Positions 1 to 8,373 are shown, numbered from the stretch's first letter. The stretch: 64,000 nucleotides of DNA from Roseiarcus sp963809245 (GCA_963809245.1 CAWEIU010000012.1:186001-250000), one strand, 5' to 3'. Numbers and translations are program-made. Notes: generated from the letters alone by a model not told the origin.

Positions 1-2
1 TC

Positions 3-677
3 TATTTCGACGTGATCCCGCGCACGGTCGACGACTATCTCGGCTTCCTCGACGCCTATCCGCGCCAGGAGTGGAAGGAGCGGCTCGGCAATCCGGTCTG
101 GCACATTCATTCCGGCGAGCCGCCGGCGCCCGAGACGCTTGTCCACGGCGAGGGAGCGCAAACGACGGTGTCCTTCGCGATGCTGCTCAACCTCGCCGCC
201 GTCGCCAACAGCGACAATCCGGCGGTGCTGTGGGGTTTCCTCAAGCGCTATGCGCCCTCGGCCTCGCCGGAGACGCATCCGCGGCTCGACAAGCTCGTCC
301 AATACGCAGTCGCCTACTTCCGCGACTTCGTCGCGCCCAAGAAGCGCTACCGCGCGGCGGACGACGTGGAGCGCGCCGCGCTCGAGGCGGTGTCGGCCAA
401 GCTCGCCGAACTGCCGGCCGAGTCGAGCGCCGAGGAAATCCAGCACGCGCTCTACGACATCGCGCGGCCGATCCCGCGCTACCAGGACATGAAGGCCAAG
501 GGCGCGACGCCGGAGCGGCCGGGCGTCTCGAACGACTTTTTCAACATGGTCTATGGGGTGCTGCTCGGCGAGGAGCGCGGCCCGCGCCTCGGCTCTTTCA
601 TCGCGCTCTACGGCGTCGAGGAGACGCGCGCGCTGATCGCCAAGGCGCTGGCGGGGGAGTTTGTCGCGGCGGCTTGA
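3..677 (+). CDS. lysK: Lysine--tRNA ligase, class I (C-terminal part, 5' end outside window)
   Basis: Charges tRNA-Lys with lysine in the cytoplasm. The open frame runs in from the window edge (codon phase at base 3) and ends with TGA at 675-677, giving about 224 residues. The stretch around NPVWHIHSG and the helical tail with the LWGFLKRYAP and THPRLDKLV segments match the anticodon-binding region of archaeal-type class I LysRS, which many alphaproteobacteria use instead of class II. The catalytic HIGH/KMSKS half is not in the window. An internal GTG at 12 is not the real start. Family recognition is confident. Confidence 0.9.
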   Translation, partial: YFDVIPRTVDDYLGFLDAYPRQEWKERLGNPVWHIHSGEPPAPETLVHGEGAQTTVSFAMLLNLAAVANSDNPAVLWGFLKRYAPSASPETHPRLDKLVQYAVAYFRDFVAPKKRYRAADDVERAALEAVSAKLAELPAESSAEEIQHALYDIARPIPRYQDMKAKGATPERPGVSNDFFNMVYGVLLGEERGPRLGSFIALYGVEETRALIAKALAGEFVAAA

Positions 678-893
678 GGATGCCTCGCCTGGAGAAGGCG
701 GTCCGGAACGTCGGTCGAGGGGCCGCGGTTCGCGCGTCCACCTCTCGTCAAGGGGGCGTCAAGTCCTGTCAACCTTCGTCAAACAACGTCAAGGCTTGTC
801 AAGCATTCCCTTGAGGCGATTAGATTCTTTTGCGAACCATGCGAAATCGTGTAGGCTCTTATTTCCCGCGGGGGAAATGCATACGAGGTCGAT
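678..893. other. Intergenic region with phased GTCAA array
   Basis: This 216-base gap separates lysK from a small membrane-protein gene. Its centre holds six GTCAA-type motifs at near-helical spacing, annotated separately at 747-803. The part after the array (804-893) is AT-richer than its surroundings and could hold the promoter of the next gene. I could not assign clear -35/-10 boxes. Confidence 0.5.
747..803 (+). repeat. Helically phased GTCAA array, six units
   Basis: GTCAAG/C/A hexamers start at 747, 758, 768, 778, 788 and 798, so the steps are 11, 10, 10, 10 and 10 bases. Each is preceded by C or T. Read on the other strand the motif is TTGAC. The array is followed directly by ATTCCCTT at 805-812. 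A similar array followed by the same octamer lies near 21.75-21.84 kb. The spacing puts every unit on the same face of the helix, which would suit a protein binding cooperatively in tandem. Function is inferred only. Confidence 0.75.
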
Positions 894-1160
894 TTGCGCT
901 GGTTGCGGTTGCTGCTGATCGCCGCGTCCCTAGGGACGGCCGCCTTCATCGCCTATATCACCAGTAAGGACCGCTTCAATGTTCCGTGGTTCGTTTTCGG
1001 CTGGCTCTTCGCGTGCGTCTTAAATGCGTGGTACCTGGCGTTGAATGGCGCGTCGGCGAGCAAGCCGCAGAAATCCCGAATTCTTGGCCTACTGACCCTC
1101 TGGCTTGATGCCAAAGAGAGCGAACTCAAGGCTCGCATACAATCCAGGATTGACAATTGA
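894..1160 (+). CDS. Small hypothetical membrane protein
   Basis: An 88-residue product from a TTG start. It shows two hydrophobic stretches, about residues 4-21 and 31-50, then a charged tail rich in Lys, Glu and Arg, which fits a small inner-membrane protein with two spans. I do not recognise the family. Its stop overlaps the ATG of the next ORF (TGATG), suggesting translational coupling. The gene is less GC-rich than its neighbours, like the rest of the 0.9-2.9 kb patch, so it may be acquired. The TTG start is uncertain; no other start fits better. Confidence 0.45.
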   Translation: MRWLRLLLIAASLGTAAFIAYITSKDRFNVPWFVFGWLFACVLNAWYLALNGASASKPQKSRILGLLTLWLDAKESELKARIQSRIDN

Positions 1161-1339
1161 TGATTGAGGCTCGAATTAATCCAACAGATTACAAGGATTG
1201 GGCTAACATCGTGGAACAACTGAAGGCGCAAGGCGTGGCGGTTGATCGATCACATGCCGGACTCCCAGTATTTCGTCCGCCCGTTAGATTTGTATACGAC
1301 ACTCTCAAAAAGGTTTTTGTTGTGGCGCAGGCCTCTTAA
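1160..1339 (+). CDS. Small hypothetical protein
   Basis: A 59-residue product starting at the ATG at 1160, which overlaps the stop codon of the upstream membrane-protein gene. A TTG three bases earlier is possible. It has no membrane span; residues 6-28 look helical and the rest is short and basic. I do not recognise the family. The tight overlap suggests a two-gene unit. The gene has relaxed, lower-GC codon use unlike the core genes around it. Confidence 0.4.
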   Translation: MIEARINPTDYKDWANIVEQLKAQGVAVDRSHAGLPVFRPPVRFVYDTLKKVFVVAQAS

Positions 1340-1473
1340 CCCCTAGAACTGGACTTTTGGCAATCGCCTACTCTGGCTTATGCCGCGCGATCTTCACCAG
1401 TGCCGCGTCGAAACGCTCTTCGGGCTCATCGCAGCCGAGAGCGCGAGCGGCCTCAATGAAACCTAGCGACTGC
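1340..1473. other. Short intergenic region between convergent genes
   Basis: Lies between a rightward small ORF and the leftward PIN gene. I see no convincing terminator, repeat or ORF in it. Confidence 0.4.
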
Positions 1474-2049
1474 TCATTTTGAGCCGGCGGGATCGTCTTC
1501 CGGGGCCGGGATGTCTTCGTGTTGCTCAAGATTCAGTTTCCCTTGCCGCGCGCCCTCGGGAATAGCAACTTTGGCAATTCCTATTGGCGTAACGCCGCAC
1601 AGCAACGCTCTGCTGGCCAATCCCTTGTCATCAGTATAAATCTCTGTCGCCCCGTAAACCTTGCATATTGCCACTATTTGTCGGTCGACCTTTCTCTTTT
1701 GATATGGCTCAACCTTATTCTTTTCGTCCTGATAATGAAACGAATCTCGGTTCAGGAACGCCAGTTCGGCGGCACACCTTGCGTCAAAGTTTCCGATCTC
1801 AAATATCCGAGACCGACTTACAAGGCTTATGTATTGCTCGGCCGTTGGCCCAATGACGGTTAGCAATTCGGCGCAAGCGGGAGCCGGAATAATTATTTTC
1901 CGACGAGCTTTCTGCACGTCCACTATTACCGCTTCTGCGCGCTCTTTCGCAAATTCGACTGGTATATCTGTCCCTTCCGCGAAGGGGATTTTTCCATTCG
2001 GATTGAGCAGGATGCTTAGCATCGTATTGTCAAACGCGACCGCGCTCAC
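1474..2049 (-). CDS. PIN-domain ribonuclease-like protein
   Basis: A 191-residue protein with the acidic pattern of a PIN nuclease: Asp7 (AFDNTML), Glu61 (CAELL), Asp122 (KVDRQIVA) and Asp140/141 (YTDDKGLASR). PIN proteins cut RNA using Mg2+ or Mn2+, often as VapC-type toxins. This one is longer than the roughly 130 residues usual for VapC and has a polar C-terminal tail. Its start codon overlaps the stop of the upstream gene (2046-2049), so the two are translationally coupled. Toxin activity is inferred; the partner does not look like a classic VapB antitoxin. The region is lower in GC than the core genes. Confidence 0.7.
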   Translation of the reverse strand: MSAVAFDNTMLSILLNPNGKIPFAEGTDIPVEFAKERAEAVIVDVQKARRKIIIPAPACAELLTVIGPTAEQYISLVSRSRIFEIGNFDARCAAELAFLNRDSFHYQDEKNKVEPYQKRKVDRQIVAICKVYGATEIYTDDKGLASRALLCGVTPIGIAKVAIPEGARQGKLNLEQHEDIPAPEDDPAGSK

Positions 2050-2792
2050 AGATCCGGCCCCCGCTCATCCTGGAGACGTTCCAAAGCGTCTGCCGGCCAC
2101 TTCACGTCCAAGCTTCTGAGGCGTTCAAGCGTTAGAGTGGCGTCCTCATCCTCTAGGCGCTCATAGCTTTGCACCTGCATGCGCAAAAGACTCCAAACAC
2201 CATCGGAATCCCTGCACCAAATGCCGACGCCCGCCAGTCGCACCGGCTCCCATAGCAATTGACCAAGCTCTTTCGCGAGGTGCCTCTTTGCGGTGAACCC
2301 CGAGAGGATACGTCCATCAATATCCTGAACTTGGAGCGCGGCGTCTTCACCAGCGCCGCCTACGCGAATTAGTTGACCATCAATCGTGGTCGCTTGCCGC
2401 AACCCCTCCACGATCCCCGAATCATCAGGAGCGGCGGGGATTTCCAAAATGATCCGACCGTTGGTCTTTAGGAGGGCAGGACGCCCGGCATATTTCGTCC
2501 CTACGGCGTCTCTCCGGACCATACGGCGGATTCGGTTATAGGCCTCAACTTGCCGCTTGGTGCCATCGCCATGCTGCACACGCGAGGCCCGGTCTCGCGC
2601 CTCTAGCGCGGTAGCTATCGGGGCGCGCAGCACGGGGTTAACACTAGATTCTCGTATCTCGACAAGATGCAGATTCTTGGGGTCTCCGAGGACAACCGCC
2701 ATCTGCTGCAAGTACTCAATGAGACGATCAAGAGGCATCGTTTCCGGGACATATCCCGGAATGACGAAGCTAAGGTCCTCGAAGTCTCCCAT
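2046..2792 (-). CDS. Unknown partner of the PIN protein
   Basis: Starts best at the ATG at 2792 (protein begins MGDFEDLSFVIPGY) because an AGGA ribosome site lies just upstream; this gives 248 residues. An in-frame extension to 2894 exists but has atypical composition. The N-terminal 60 residues look helical (LDRLIEYLQQMAVVLGD); the middle and end look beta-rich (GRIILEIPAAP, LLWEPVRLAGVGIW). I do not recognise the family. The 4-base overlap with the PIN gene points to a fixed pair. It could be an unusual antitoxin or a specificity factor for the nuclease; this is inference. Confidence 0.6.
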   Translation of the reverse strand: MGDFEDLSFVIPGYVPETMPLDRLIEYLQQMAVVLGDPKNLHLVEIRESSVNPVLRAPIATALEARDRASRVQHGDGTKRQVEAYNRIRRMVRRDAVGTKYAGRPALLKTNGRIILEIPAAPDDSGIVEGLRQATTIDGQLIRVGGAGEDAALQVQDIDGRILSGFTAKRHLAKELGQLLWEPVRLAGVGIWCRDSDGVWSLLRMQVQSYERLEDEDATLTLERLRSLDVKWPADALERLQDERGPDL

Positions 2793-3072
2793 GCCCGGAA
2801 TCCTACATGCCGCCGGAATCTGCGGCAAGCGGTACTTACCGCTTACGGCGCACCAGCTGATTGATAAGTCAGGCGCTGCCAATGACCCCTTCAAGCGCCT
2901 TCACGGTGCGAGCCTGATTGCGCCTTTCCCCCGGAATTTTTGCGCCATGCCCGATGCGCCTGGCAGCGATATTCGCAGCATAACACGGTTTCCGTTTTTC
3001 CGAAACAAAGTCGTGTATCGAAACGCCCGCCGGAGCGAGCGCGCCCGCGCCGAGAGAGGCGAACGCCTCCCG
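2793..3072. other. Intergenic region
   Basis: About 280 bases between the PIN partner gene and the glycine-rich secreted protein, both read leftward. I see no supported gene here and no clear terminator. Confidence 0.35.
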
Positions 3073-3384
3073 TCAATACTCGCACTGGTCGTTGCCGGGA
3101 TGGCCGTAGTAAGTGCTGGACCGGCAGTCGCTTCCCCACGGGCCGAATGTGCCGGTGGCGCGATGGTGGCGGGAGTCGCCTTGCCAACTGGCTCCCTGGT
3201 CTCCGCCGCCTCCGTCTTTGTAGAACTGGGCGCCAGGAGGGCCGCCGCCGCCATAGGCAGGGCCCCCATAGCCGCCGCCGCCGCCACTCCAGTTGCCGCC
3301 GCCGCCGGCCGCCAAAGCATCCGCGGCGCATCCTGATGACAGAGCGATGGCCGTCGCCAAGACGACGATTGTCTTTCTCAGCAT
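3073..3384 (-). CDS. Glycine-rich secreted protein
   Basis: Best start is the ATG at 3384, where MLRKTIVVLATAIALSSG begins a signal peptide; this gives 103 residues. A Cys after the hydrophobic core and an ALA-A site nearby allow either lipoprotein or type I signal-peptidase processing. The mature part is dominated by Gly with Tyr, Trp and Pro (GGGGGYGGPAYGGGG), then a short His, Cys and Asp-containing tail. Such proteins sit in the periplasm or cell envelope, but no function can be given. The gene stands alone, divergent from the persulfide dioxygenase gene. Confidence 0.6.
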   Translation of the reverse strand: MLRKTIVVLATAIALSSGCAADALAAGGGGNWSGGGGGYGGPAYGGGGPPGAQFYKDGGGGDQGASWQGDSRHHRATGTFGPWGSDCRSSTYYGHPGNDQCEY

Positions 3385-3595
3385 GTCGAAGTTTCCTTCA
3401 TGTTGTCGGTGCGTATGAGGTGGGAACCAATCTTGCCGGCTGCAATCGAAAAACTGTCGCCATTGTCTAGGACTTGCGCAAAGATGAGCCGCCGGGGGCA
3501 CGATTTCGAACAGGGCGACGGCGCGGGGCGCGGTTCTCTGGTATGATCCGAACGATCCGATTGCCGCCGTAGCCGCATAGCCGGGAGGCTGAGCG

Positions 3596-4618
3596 ATGCT
3601 GTTCCGTCAATTGTTCGATGCGACGTCCGGCACCTACAGCTATCTGCTCGCGAGCCGACGCGGCGGCGAGGCGCTGATCATCGATCCGGTGCTCGAGAAG
3701 GTCGACCGATACGTCACGTTGCTGAACGATCTCGACCTGCGGCTGGTCAAGGCGATCGACACCCATCTGCACGCCGATCACGTGACAGGCCTCGGCGCTT
3801 TGCGCGACAGGACGCGCTGCATCACCGTGATGGGCGAGACGACGAGCGCCGACGTCGTCTCGATGCGCGTCGCCGAGGGCGACGTCGTCGACATCGAGGG
3901 CGTCAACCTCGATGTGCTCTACACGCCCGGCCACACCGACGATTCCTACAGCTTCGTGATGCCCGACCGCGTGTTCTCCGGCGACACGCTGCTGATCCGC
4001 GGCACCGGGCGCACCGACTTCCAGAACGGCGACCCGCGCGCGCAATATGAATCGATCTTCGGCAAGCTGCTCAAACTGCCGGAGGAAACGCTGCTCTATC
4101 CCGCGCACGACTACAAGGGCGACACGGTCTCGACGATCGGCGAGGAGCGGGCACGCAATCCGCGTCTGCAAGTGCGCTCGATCAACGAATATGTCGAGCT
4201 GATGAACAACCTGAAACTGCCCAATCCGAAAATGATGGATGTCGCCGTGCCGGCGAACCGCCACATCGGCATCGCGCAGGACGGCGTCGAGCACATCGGC
4301 CTGACGACGGAGCAAGCGCGGGCGATGTTTGCCGGCGGCGCCGCTCTGCTCGTCGATCTCCGCGAATCCTCGGAGCGCGCGCGCCACGGCGCGATCGAGG
4401 CTTCGGTTCATTCGCCCTATCGCCAACTCGCGGACGCGCTTTGCGACGGCGGCCTCCTCAACACGCTGGCGCGCGCGACCGGCAGGCGGCTCGTATTCAT
4501 CTGCGCTTACGGCGAACGCTCCGCGATGGCGGTCGAAGCCGCGCGCCGCGCCGGCTTTATCGACGCGGTCCATGTGATCGGCGGCTACAATGCGTGGCGG
4601 AGCGCGGGAAGCGCGTGA
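3596..4618 (+). CDS. blh: Persulfide dioxygenase-rhodanese fusion (Blh/ETHE1-like)
   Basis: A 340-residue two-domain enzyme. Residues 1-235 are a metallo-beta-lactamase fold of the ETHE1 type with metal ligands HLHADH (57-62), His113, Asp130 and His171; these oxidise glutathione persulfide to sulfite. Residues 240-340 are a rhodanese domain with catalytic Cys303 in CAYGERS, which moves sulfane sulfur. The fusion matches Blh of alphaproteobacteria, known for hydrogen sulfide detoxification in bigR operons. A GGGAGG ribosome site precedes the ATG. No BigR-type regulator or sulfur transporter gene is adjacent here, so it appears to be a stand-alone gene. Cytoplasmic. Confidence 0.85.
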   Translation: MLFRQLFDATSGTYSYLLASRRGGEALIIDPVLEKVDRYVTLLNDLDLRLVKAIDTHLHADHVTGLGALRDRTRCITVMGETTSADVVSMRVAEGDVVDIEGVNLDVLYTPGHTDDSYSFVMPDRVFSGDTLLIRGTGRTDFQNGDPRAQYESIFGKLLKLPEETLLYPAHDYKGDTVSTIGEERARNPRLQVRSINEYVELMNNLKLPNPKMMDVAVPANRHIGIAQDGVEHIGLTTEQARAMFAGGAALLVDLRESSERARHGAIEASVHSPYRQLADALCDGGLLNTLARATGRRLVFICAYGERSAMAVEAARRAGFIDAVHVIGGYNAWRSAGSA

Positions 4619-4790
4619 GTTGGGTCGATCAGTCGGACCCGTTTCGACCCGTGTGGATAATTTTCAGCACCCCTTCGGGGTCGGCCATAAATTAGGCAAT
4701 TGAGCGGACTAAGGACCCGTTCTCCGACATCCGACGAAGCGCATTCGAACCCATTTGGATCTTCCGTCATCGAGAACGGAGGTCAAACCC
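4619..4790. other. Intergenic region with small hairpin
   Basis: Between blh and the reductase gene. It contains CACCCC-TTCG-GGGT near 4668-4682, a short hairpin with a stable tetraloop but without a following T-run, so at best a weak terminator of blh. GGAGG at about 4778-4783 is the ribosome site for the next gene. Confidence 0.35.
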
Positions 4791-5543
4791 ATGAAAATCA
4801 TCGTCATCGGCGGCGCCGGGTTGATCGGCTCGAAGACCGTCGCCGTCCTCCGCCAGGGCGGCCACGAGGTGATCGCCGCCTCGCCTAAAAGCGGCGTCAA
4901 CACCATCACCGGCGAGGGGCTCAAAGGCGCCTTGGCTGGCGCGCAGGTGGTGATCGACCTCACCAATTCGCCTTCATTTGAAGACCGAGCGGTGCTGGAA
5001 TTCTTCGAGACTTCCGGGCGCAACCTTCTCTCGGCGGAGGCCTCGGCGAGTGTCCAGCATCACGTCGCGTTATCCATCGTCGGAATCGACCGGACCGACA
5101 ACGGCTATTTCCGCGCCAAGGTCGCCCAAGAGAAACTGATCGAAGCCTCCGGCATCCCCTTCACCATCGTCCGCGCGACCCAGTTCATGGAATTCCTCGG
5201 CGGCATCGCCGCTTCAAGTGCGGACGGAAACAAGGTCAGGCTTTCGCCTGTCCTGTTCCAGCCGATCGCCGCGGACGATGTTGCTCTTTTCGTCGCCGAG
5301 GTGGCGCTCGCCGCGCCGCGAAATGGCGTCGTCGAGATCGCCGGCCCGGAACGAGCGCCGTTCAGCGAGATCCTCGCGCGCTATCTGAGGGCGATCGGCG
5401 ACCCGCGTGAGGTGGTGAGCGACCCCGAGGCCCGATACTGGGGCGGCCGGGTCGAGGAGCGCTCGCTTGTACCGTTGGGGGAGACGCGCCTCGGCCGCGT
5501 CGGTCTTGACGAATGGCTTCGCCGCTCACAGGCAACAGCCTGA
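4791..5543 (+). CDS. NAD(P)-binding NmrA/SDR-like oxidoreductase
   Basis: A 250-residue product from the ATG at 4791, preceded by GGAGG. The first residues, MKIIVIGGAGLIGSK, form the dinucleotide-binding loop GGxGxxG of the atypical short-chain dehydrogenase / NmrA group. There is no catalytic YxxxK at the classical place, as expected for NmrA-like proteins, which are reductases or NAD(P) sensors. The middle segment FTIVRATQFMEF is typical of this group. Substrate unknown. The gene stands alone between blh and an intergenic repeat. Confidence 0.75.
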   Translation: MKIIVIGGAGLIGSKTVAVLRQGGHEVIAASPKSGVNTITGEGLKGALAGAQVVIDLTNSPSFEDRAVLEFFETSGRNLLSAEASASVQHHVALSIVGIDRTDNGYFRAKVAQEKLIEASGIPFTIVRATQFMEFLGGIAASSADGNKVRLSPVLFQPIAADDVALFVAEVALAAPRNGVVEIAGPERAPFSEILARYLRAIGDPREVVSDPEARYWGGRVEERSLVPLGETRLGRVGLDEWLRRSQATA

Positions 5544-5626
5544 TTCCGGGTTCGCCGCAGGACGAGGGGTGGGTCAGAGTAAATGCAGCACACGCTTGTC
5601 TTATGACTTTTCGCGCTAGGCGCCTT

Positions 5627-5795
5627 CTGCATTCTGGTGGACGCGCCGAGCAGCTCTTTTCGTCATGCCCGGCCTTGTGCCGGGCACCCACGCGGAGCGG
5701 ACGATTCCAACGTCATAGGAGTTTTTGTGACGGCGCCGCGTGGCTGGCCGGGACAAGCCCGGCCATGACGGTGTGCGTCAACCCATTTGCAAATG
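5627..5795 (+). repeat. Intergenic repeat family, copy A
   Basis: About 170 bases beginning CTGCATTCTGGTGG and ending TTTGCAAATG, with internal complementary blocks CATGCCCGGCCTTG and GGCCGGGACAAGCCC that can fold into long hairpins. Further copies lie at 6445-6640 (same direction), 48904-49143 (composite) and 54434-54628 (opposite direction). Relative to copy B this copy lacks about 25 bases in the middle. It carries no ORF of its own and no transposase is nearby, so it looks like a non-autonomous or REP/BIME-type element. Confidence 0.8.
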
Positions 5796-5798
5796 ACT

Positions 5799-6401
5799 CT
5801 AATCCTTGGAACTCGGCGCATGCGTCTGCTGGGGAGCCGAGAGGCCCGCAATGAGCTGCACCATTCCGGCGTTGCCTTGTTGCTGGGCCACGCTCGTGGC
5901 GGTAGCGCCGGCGTTGTCCTTCAGACCCAAGTCGGCGCCGTGCTCGGCGAGCATCTTGATGAAATCCGCGCGACCGACGAGCGAGGCCATCATCGCCGCC
6001 GTCTGTCCGTTGGCGTTGCGCGCGTTCACGTCGCAGTGCGCCACGAGCAGCTTTGCAATCTCCAGTTCGCCCTTGAAGGCAGTCCCCATCAGAGCGGTAT
6101 TGCCTTTGGAATCCGCAGCGCAGGGGTCGGCGTGCTTCTCGAGCAGCAGGTCGACGACGGCGCGCTGGCCGTCATAGGCGCCGATGATGAGAGCCGTGTA
6201 GCCCTGGCTATCGCGCATATCGATCGGGACGCCGTCCTTGATCATTCCCTCGAGAAGATCGGCGCGCCCTTCGCGCGCGGCGGCGAAATAGAGCTCCTTG
6301 TAATGGTCGGGCAACGGATCGGCGGCGTGCGCCAGCGTCGGAATCGTGAGCGCGAAGGCGACGCTCGCTGCGACGTGCTTGAACTTGTCGGAGAGTTTCA
6401 T
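5799..6401 (-). CDS. Periplasmic ankyrin-repeat protein (AnkB-like)
   Basis: A 200-residue protein with a signal peptide (about residues 1-27, ending AHA-A). Four to five ankyrin repeats follow, visible as GYTALIIGAYDGQ, GNTALMGTAFKGE, GQTAAMMASLVGR and GATATSVAQQQGN at 33-residue spacing. The gene lies downstream of the catalase on the same strand. In Pseudomonas aeruginosa an ankyrin protein next to katB is needed for full catalase activity, so a similar helper role in the periplasm is likely here (inference). The gene is flanked on both sides by same-direction copies of the intergenic repeat. Confidence 0.8.
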   Translation of the reverse strand: MKLSDKFKHVAASVAFALTIPTLAHAADPLPDHYKELYFAAAREGRADLLEGMIKDGVPIDMRDSQGYTALIIGAYDGQRAVVDLLLEKHADPCAADSKGNTALMGTAFKGELEIAKLLVAHCDVNARNANGQTAAMMASLVGRADFIKMLAEHGADLGLKDNAGATATSVAQQQGNAGMVQLIAGLSAPQQTHAPSSKD

Positions 6402-6444
6402 CGAACGCCTCTATTCTTAGAGCGAATTGTTGACTTAGAGCGTG

Positions 6445-6640
6445 CTGCATTCTGGTGGACGCGCCGAGCAGCTCTTTTCGTCATGCCCGGCCTTGTGCCG
6501 GGCGCCCCAAGGCGATTGCAAAGCAATCGTCCGCACGCGGAGCCGACAATTCCAACGTCATAGGAGTCTTTGTGACGGCGCCGCGTGGCTGGCCGGGACA
6601 AGCCCGGCCATGACGGTGTGCGTCAACCCATTTGCAAATG
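6445..6640 (+). repeat. Intergenic repeat family, copy B
   Basis: A 196-base, full-length copy of the repeat with ends CTGCATTCTGG and TTTGCAAATGG. It includes the block GGCGATTGCAAAGCAATCG, itself a hairpin, that is missing in copy A. It sits between the catalase and ankyrin genes and may act as a transcript-stabilising or terminating structure. Copies A and B flank the ankyrin gene as direct repeats. Confidence 0.8.
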
Positions 6641-6728
6641 GATCTAGCGGTGGCGGTCCCCTCTCCCCGCCAGCGGGAAGAGGGGGATGAGGCGCGTAGG
6701 TTTCGTCGGCGCACCTCCGGCCGTGCGC
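6641..6728. repeat. Short CG-rich palindromic remnant
   Basis: Contains CCCTCTCCCCGCCAGCGGGA, half of the palindromic unit seen twice near 46.9 kb. It lies just past the stop of the catalase gene and may help terminate it. Confidence 0.35.
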
Positions 6729-8248
6729 TTATTGCGCAGCGCGCGTCTTGACCGCGGCGAGGTCGACGTTGATCGCCTTGGCGACACGCGTGCCGTAGTC
6801 CGTGTCGGCGCGATAGAAGTAGCTGGCCATCGTCTCGCGAATCTTGGCGCTCGCGATCTGACTGAGATCGTTGGCGAGATTCTTGATCAGGTGATCCTGC
6901 GCCGTCTTGTCGAGGCCGCGATAGAACTCGCCCGCCTGACGGAAGTTGTCCTGCTTGTCGACCGGCTTCTGCTGGGTCATCCCCGAAACCGGATATTCGC
7001 TGTAGCGATAGCCGCTCTGCTGGACAGGCCGCTCGGTCGAGTCGGTCGGATCGTAGTTGACGTCGCCCTTCTGCCCCGAGGCCTCCATCGCGCCGTCGAT
7101 GTTGTTGTTGGCGACCGCGACGAGCGGACGATTGACGGGGAGTTGCATGTAGTTCGGCCCGATGCGGTAGCGCTGCGTGTCCGCGTAGGCGAACAGGCGG
7201 CCCTGCAGCATCTTGTCGGGCGAAGGCTCGATGCCCGGCGCCAAGTCGCACGGGCAGAAGGCGGACTCCTCCGTGGTCTCGAAGTAGTTGTCCGGCACTT
7301 TGTTCAGGGTCATCGTGCCTACCTTCACCTCCGGCACGCCGGTCCAGATCTTGGTGTCGTCGAAGCCGTCGTAGGGAAGCTTGCGCGACCTGCTCAGGCG
7401 TCAGGAGTTGCACCATCAGATCCCACTTCGGGAAGTTGCCGGCCCGGATGTTGGCGTAGAGATCGCGCGTCGCGTAGCTGGTGTCGGCGGCCTTCATCTC
7501 CTCCAGCGTCATGCCGTGGACGCCCTGCTGCGACTTCCAATGGAACTTCGCGAAGACGGTCTTGCCGTCGCGGTTGACGAGGCGGAACGCATGGACGCCC
7601 CAACCGTCCATGGTCCGGTAGCTCGCCGGCATTCCGATGCTATCGGTGTAGAGCATCGTCAACTCGTGCGTCGAACTCGGGAACGTGCGAGAAGAAATCG
7701 AACGCCCGGGCCGGGTCTTGCACATTGGTGACGGGCGACGGCTTGTTGGCGTGCACGAAGTCCGGGAACTTGATCGCGTCGCGGATGAAGAAGACCGGCT
7801 CGTTGATGCCGACGATGTCCCAGTTGCCCTGGTCGGTGTAGAATTTGACAGCGAAGCCGCGCGGATCGCGCGCCGCTTCCGGCGAGCCGCGGAAATTCAT
7901 GACCGTCGAGAAGCGGACGAAGACCGGCGTTTCCTTGCCGGCGGCGCCCAGCACAGAGGCGCGCGTATATTGCGAGAAGTCCGTGCTGGCGACGAAGAAG
8001 CCCTGAGCGCCGACGCCGCGCGCGTGAACGACGCGCTCCGGGATCCGCTCGCGATCGAAGCGCGCGAGCTTCTCGATGAGGCTGTAGTCTTCGAGCAGCA
8101 CGGGACCGTCCGGCCCCGCCGTCTTCGAATTCTGATTGTCGCCGATGGGCGCGCCGGTGTCGCGTGTCATGCCTGGCGACTGAGCAAGGGCGGCTGTTGC
8201 GCTGATCGCCAGGAATGCGAGAGCCGCAACGGGCGTTTTAAAGGTCAT
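6729..8248 (-). pseudogene. katB: Periplasmic monofunctional catalase, two frameshifts
   Basis: Splits hydrogen peroxide into water and oxygen. A signal peptide (MTFKTPVAALAFLAISATA, cut near ALAQ) places it in the periplasm. Three consecutive frames together give a complete heme catalase: the N-terminal part with RIPERVVHARGVGAQGFF and RFSTV, the centre with FHWKSQQGVHGM, and the C-terminal part with RLFAYADTQRYRIGPNY, which carries the heme-ligand Tyr. The first break is near 7680, where VPEF-DARV should read VPESTHELTMLY; the second is near 7383, where VAQASL should read VAKLPYDGF. Both are one-base insertions. Either the gene is dead or the assembly has errors. It is next to oxyR and the ankyrin gene. 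Confidence 0.8.
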
Positions 8249-8373
8249 AGTCAGGTTTCCTCATCGCGTCGATCACGAAGAAGACCTGGACTTAGAATTG
8301 GAAGATCGAGGAGGGAAACGAATTGATTGGTATAGCCTGATCGAGACATTCGATCATGGACACGGAGACGTGA

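Noticed and set aside
4668..4682. Hairpin CACCCC-TTCG-GGGT after blh as a terminator
   Set aside because: No T-run follows, and the stem is only four to five pairs.
5627..6640. The two direct repeats around the ankyrin gene as ends of an insertion sequence
   Set aside because: The enclosed gene is an exported ankyrin protein, not a transposase, and further copies elsewhere are solitary.
8332..8358. Possible OxyR site (ATAG followed by weak ATAG-like elements) upstream of the catalase
   Set aside because: Only the first of the expected elements is clear, so the match is too weak to list as a site.
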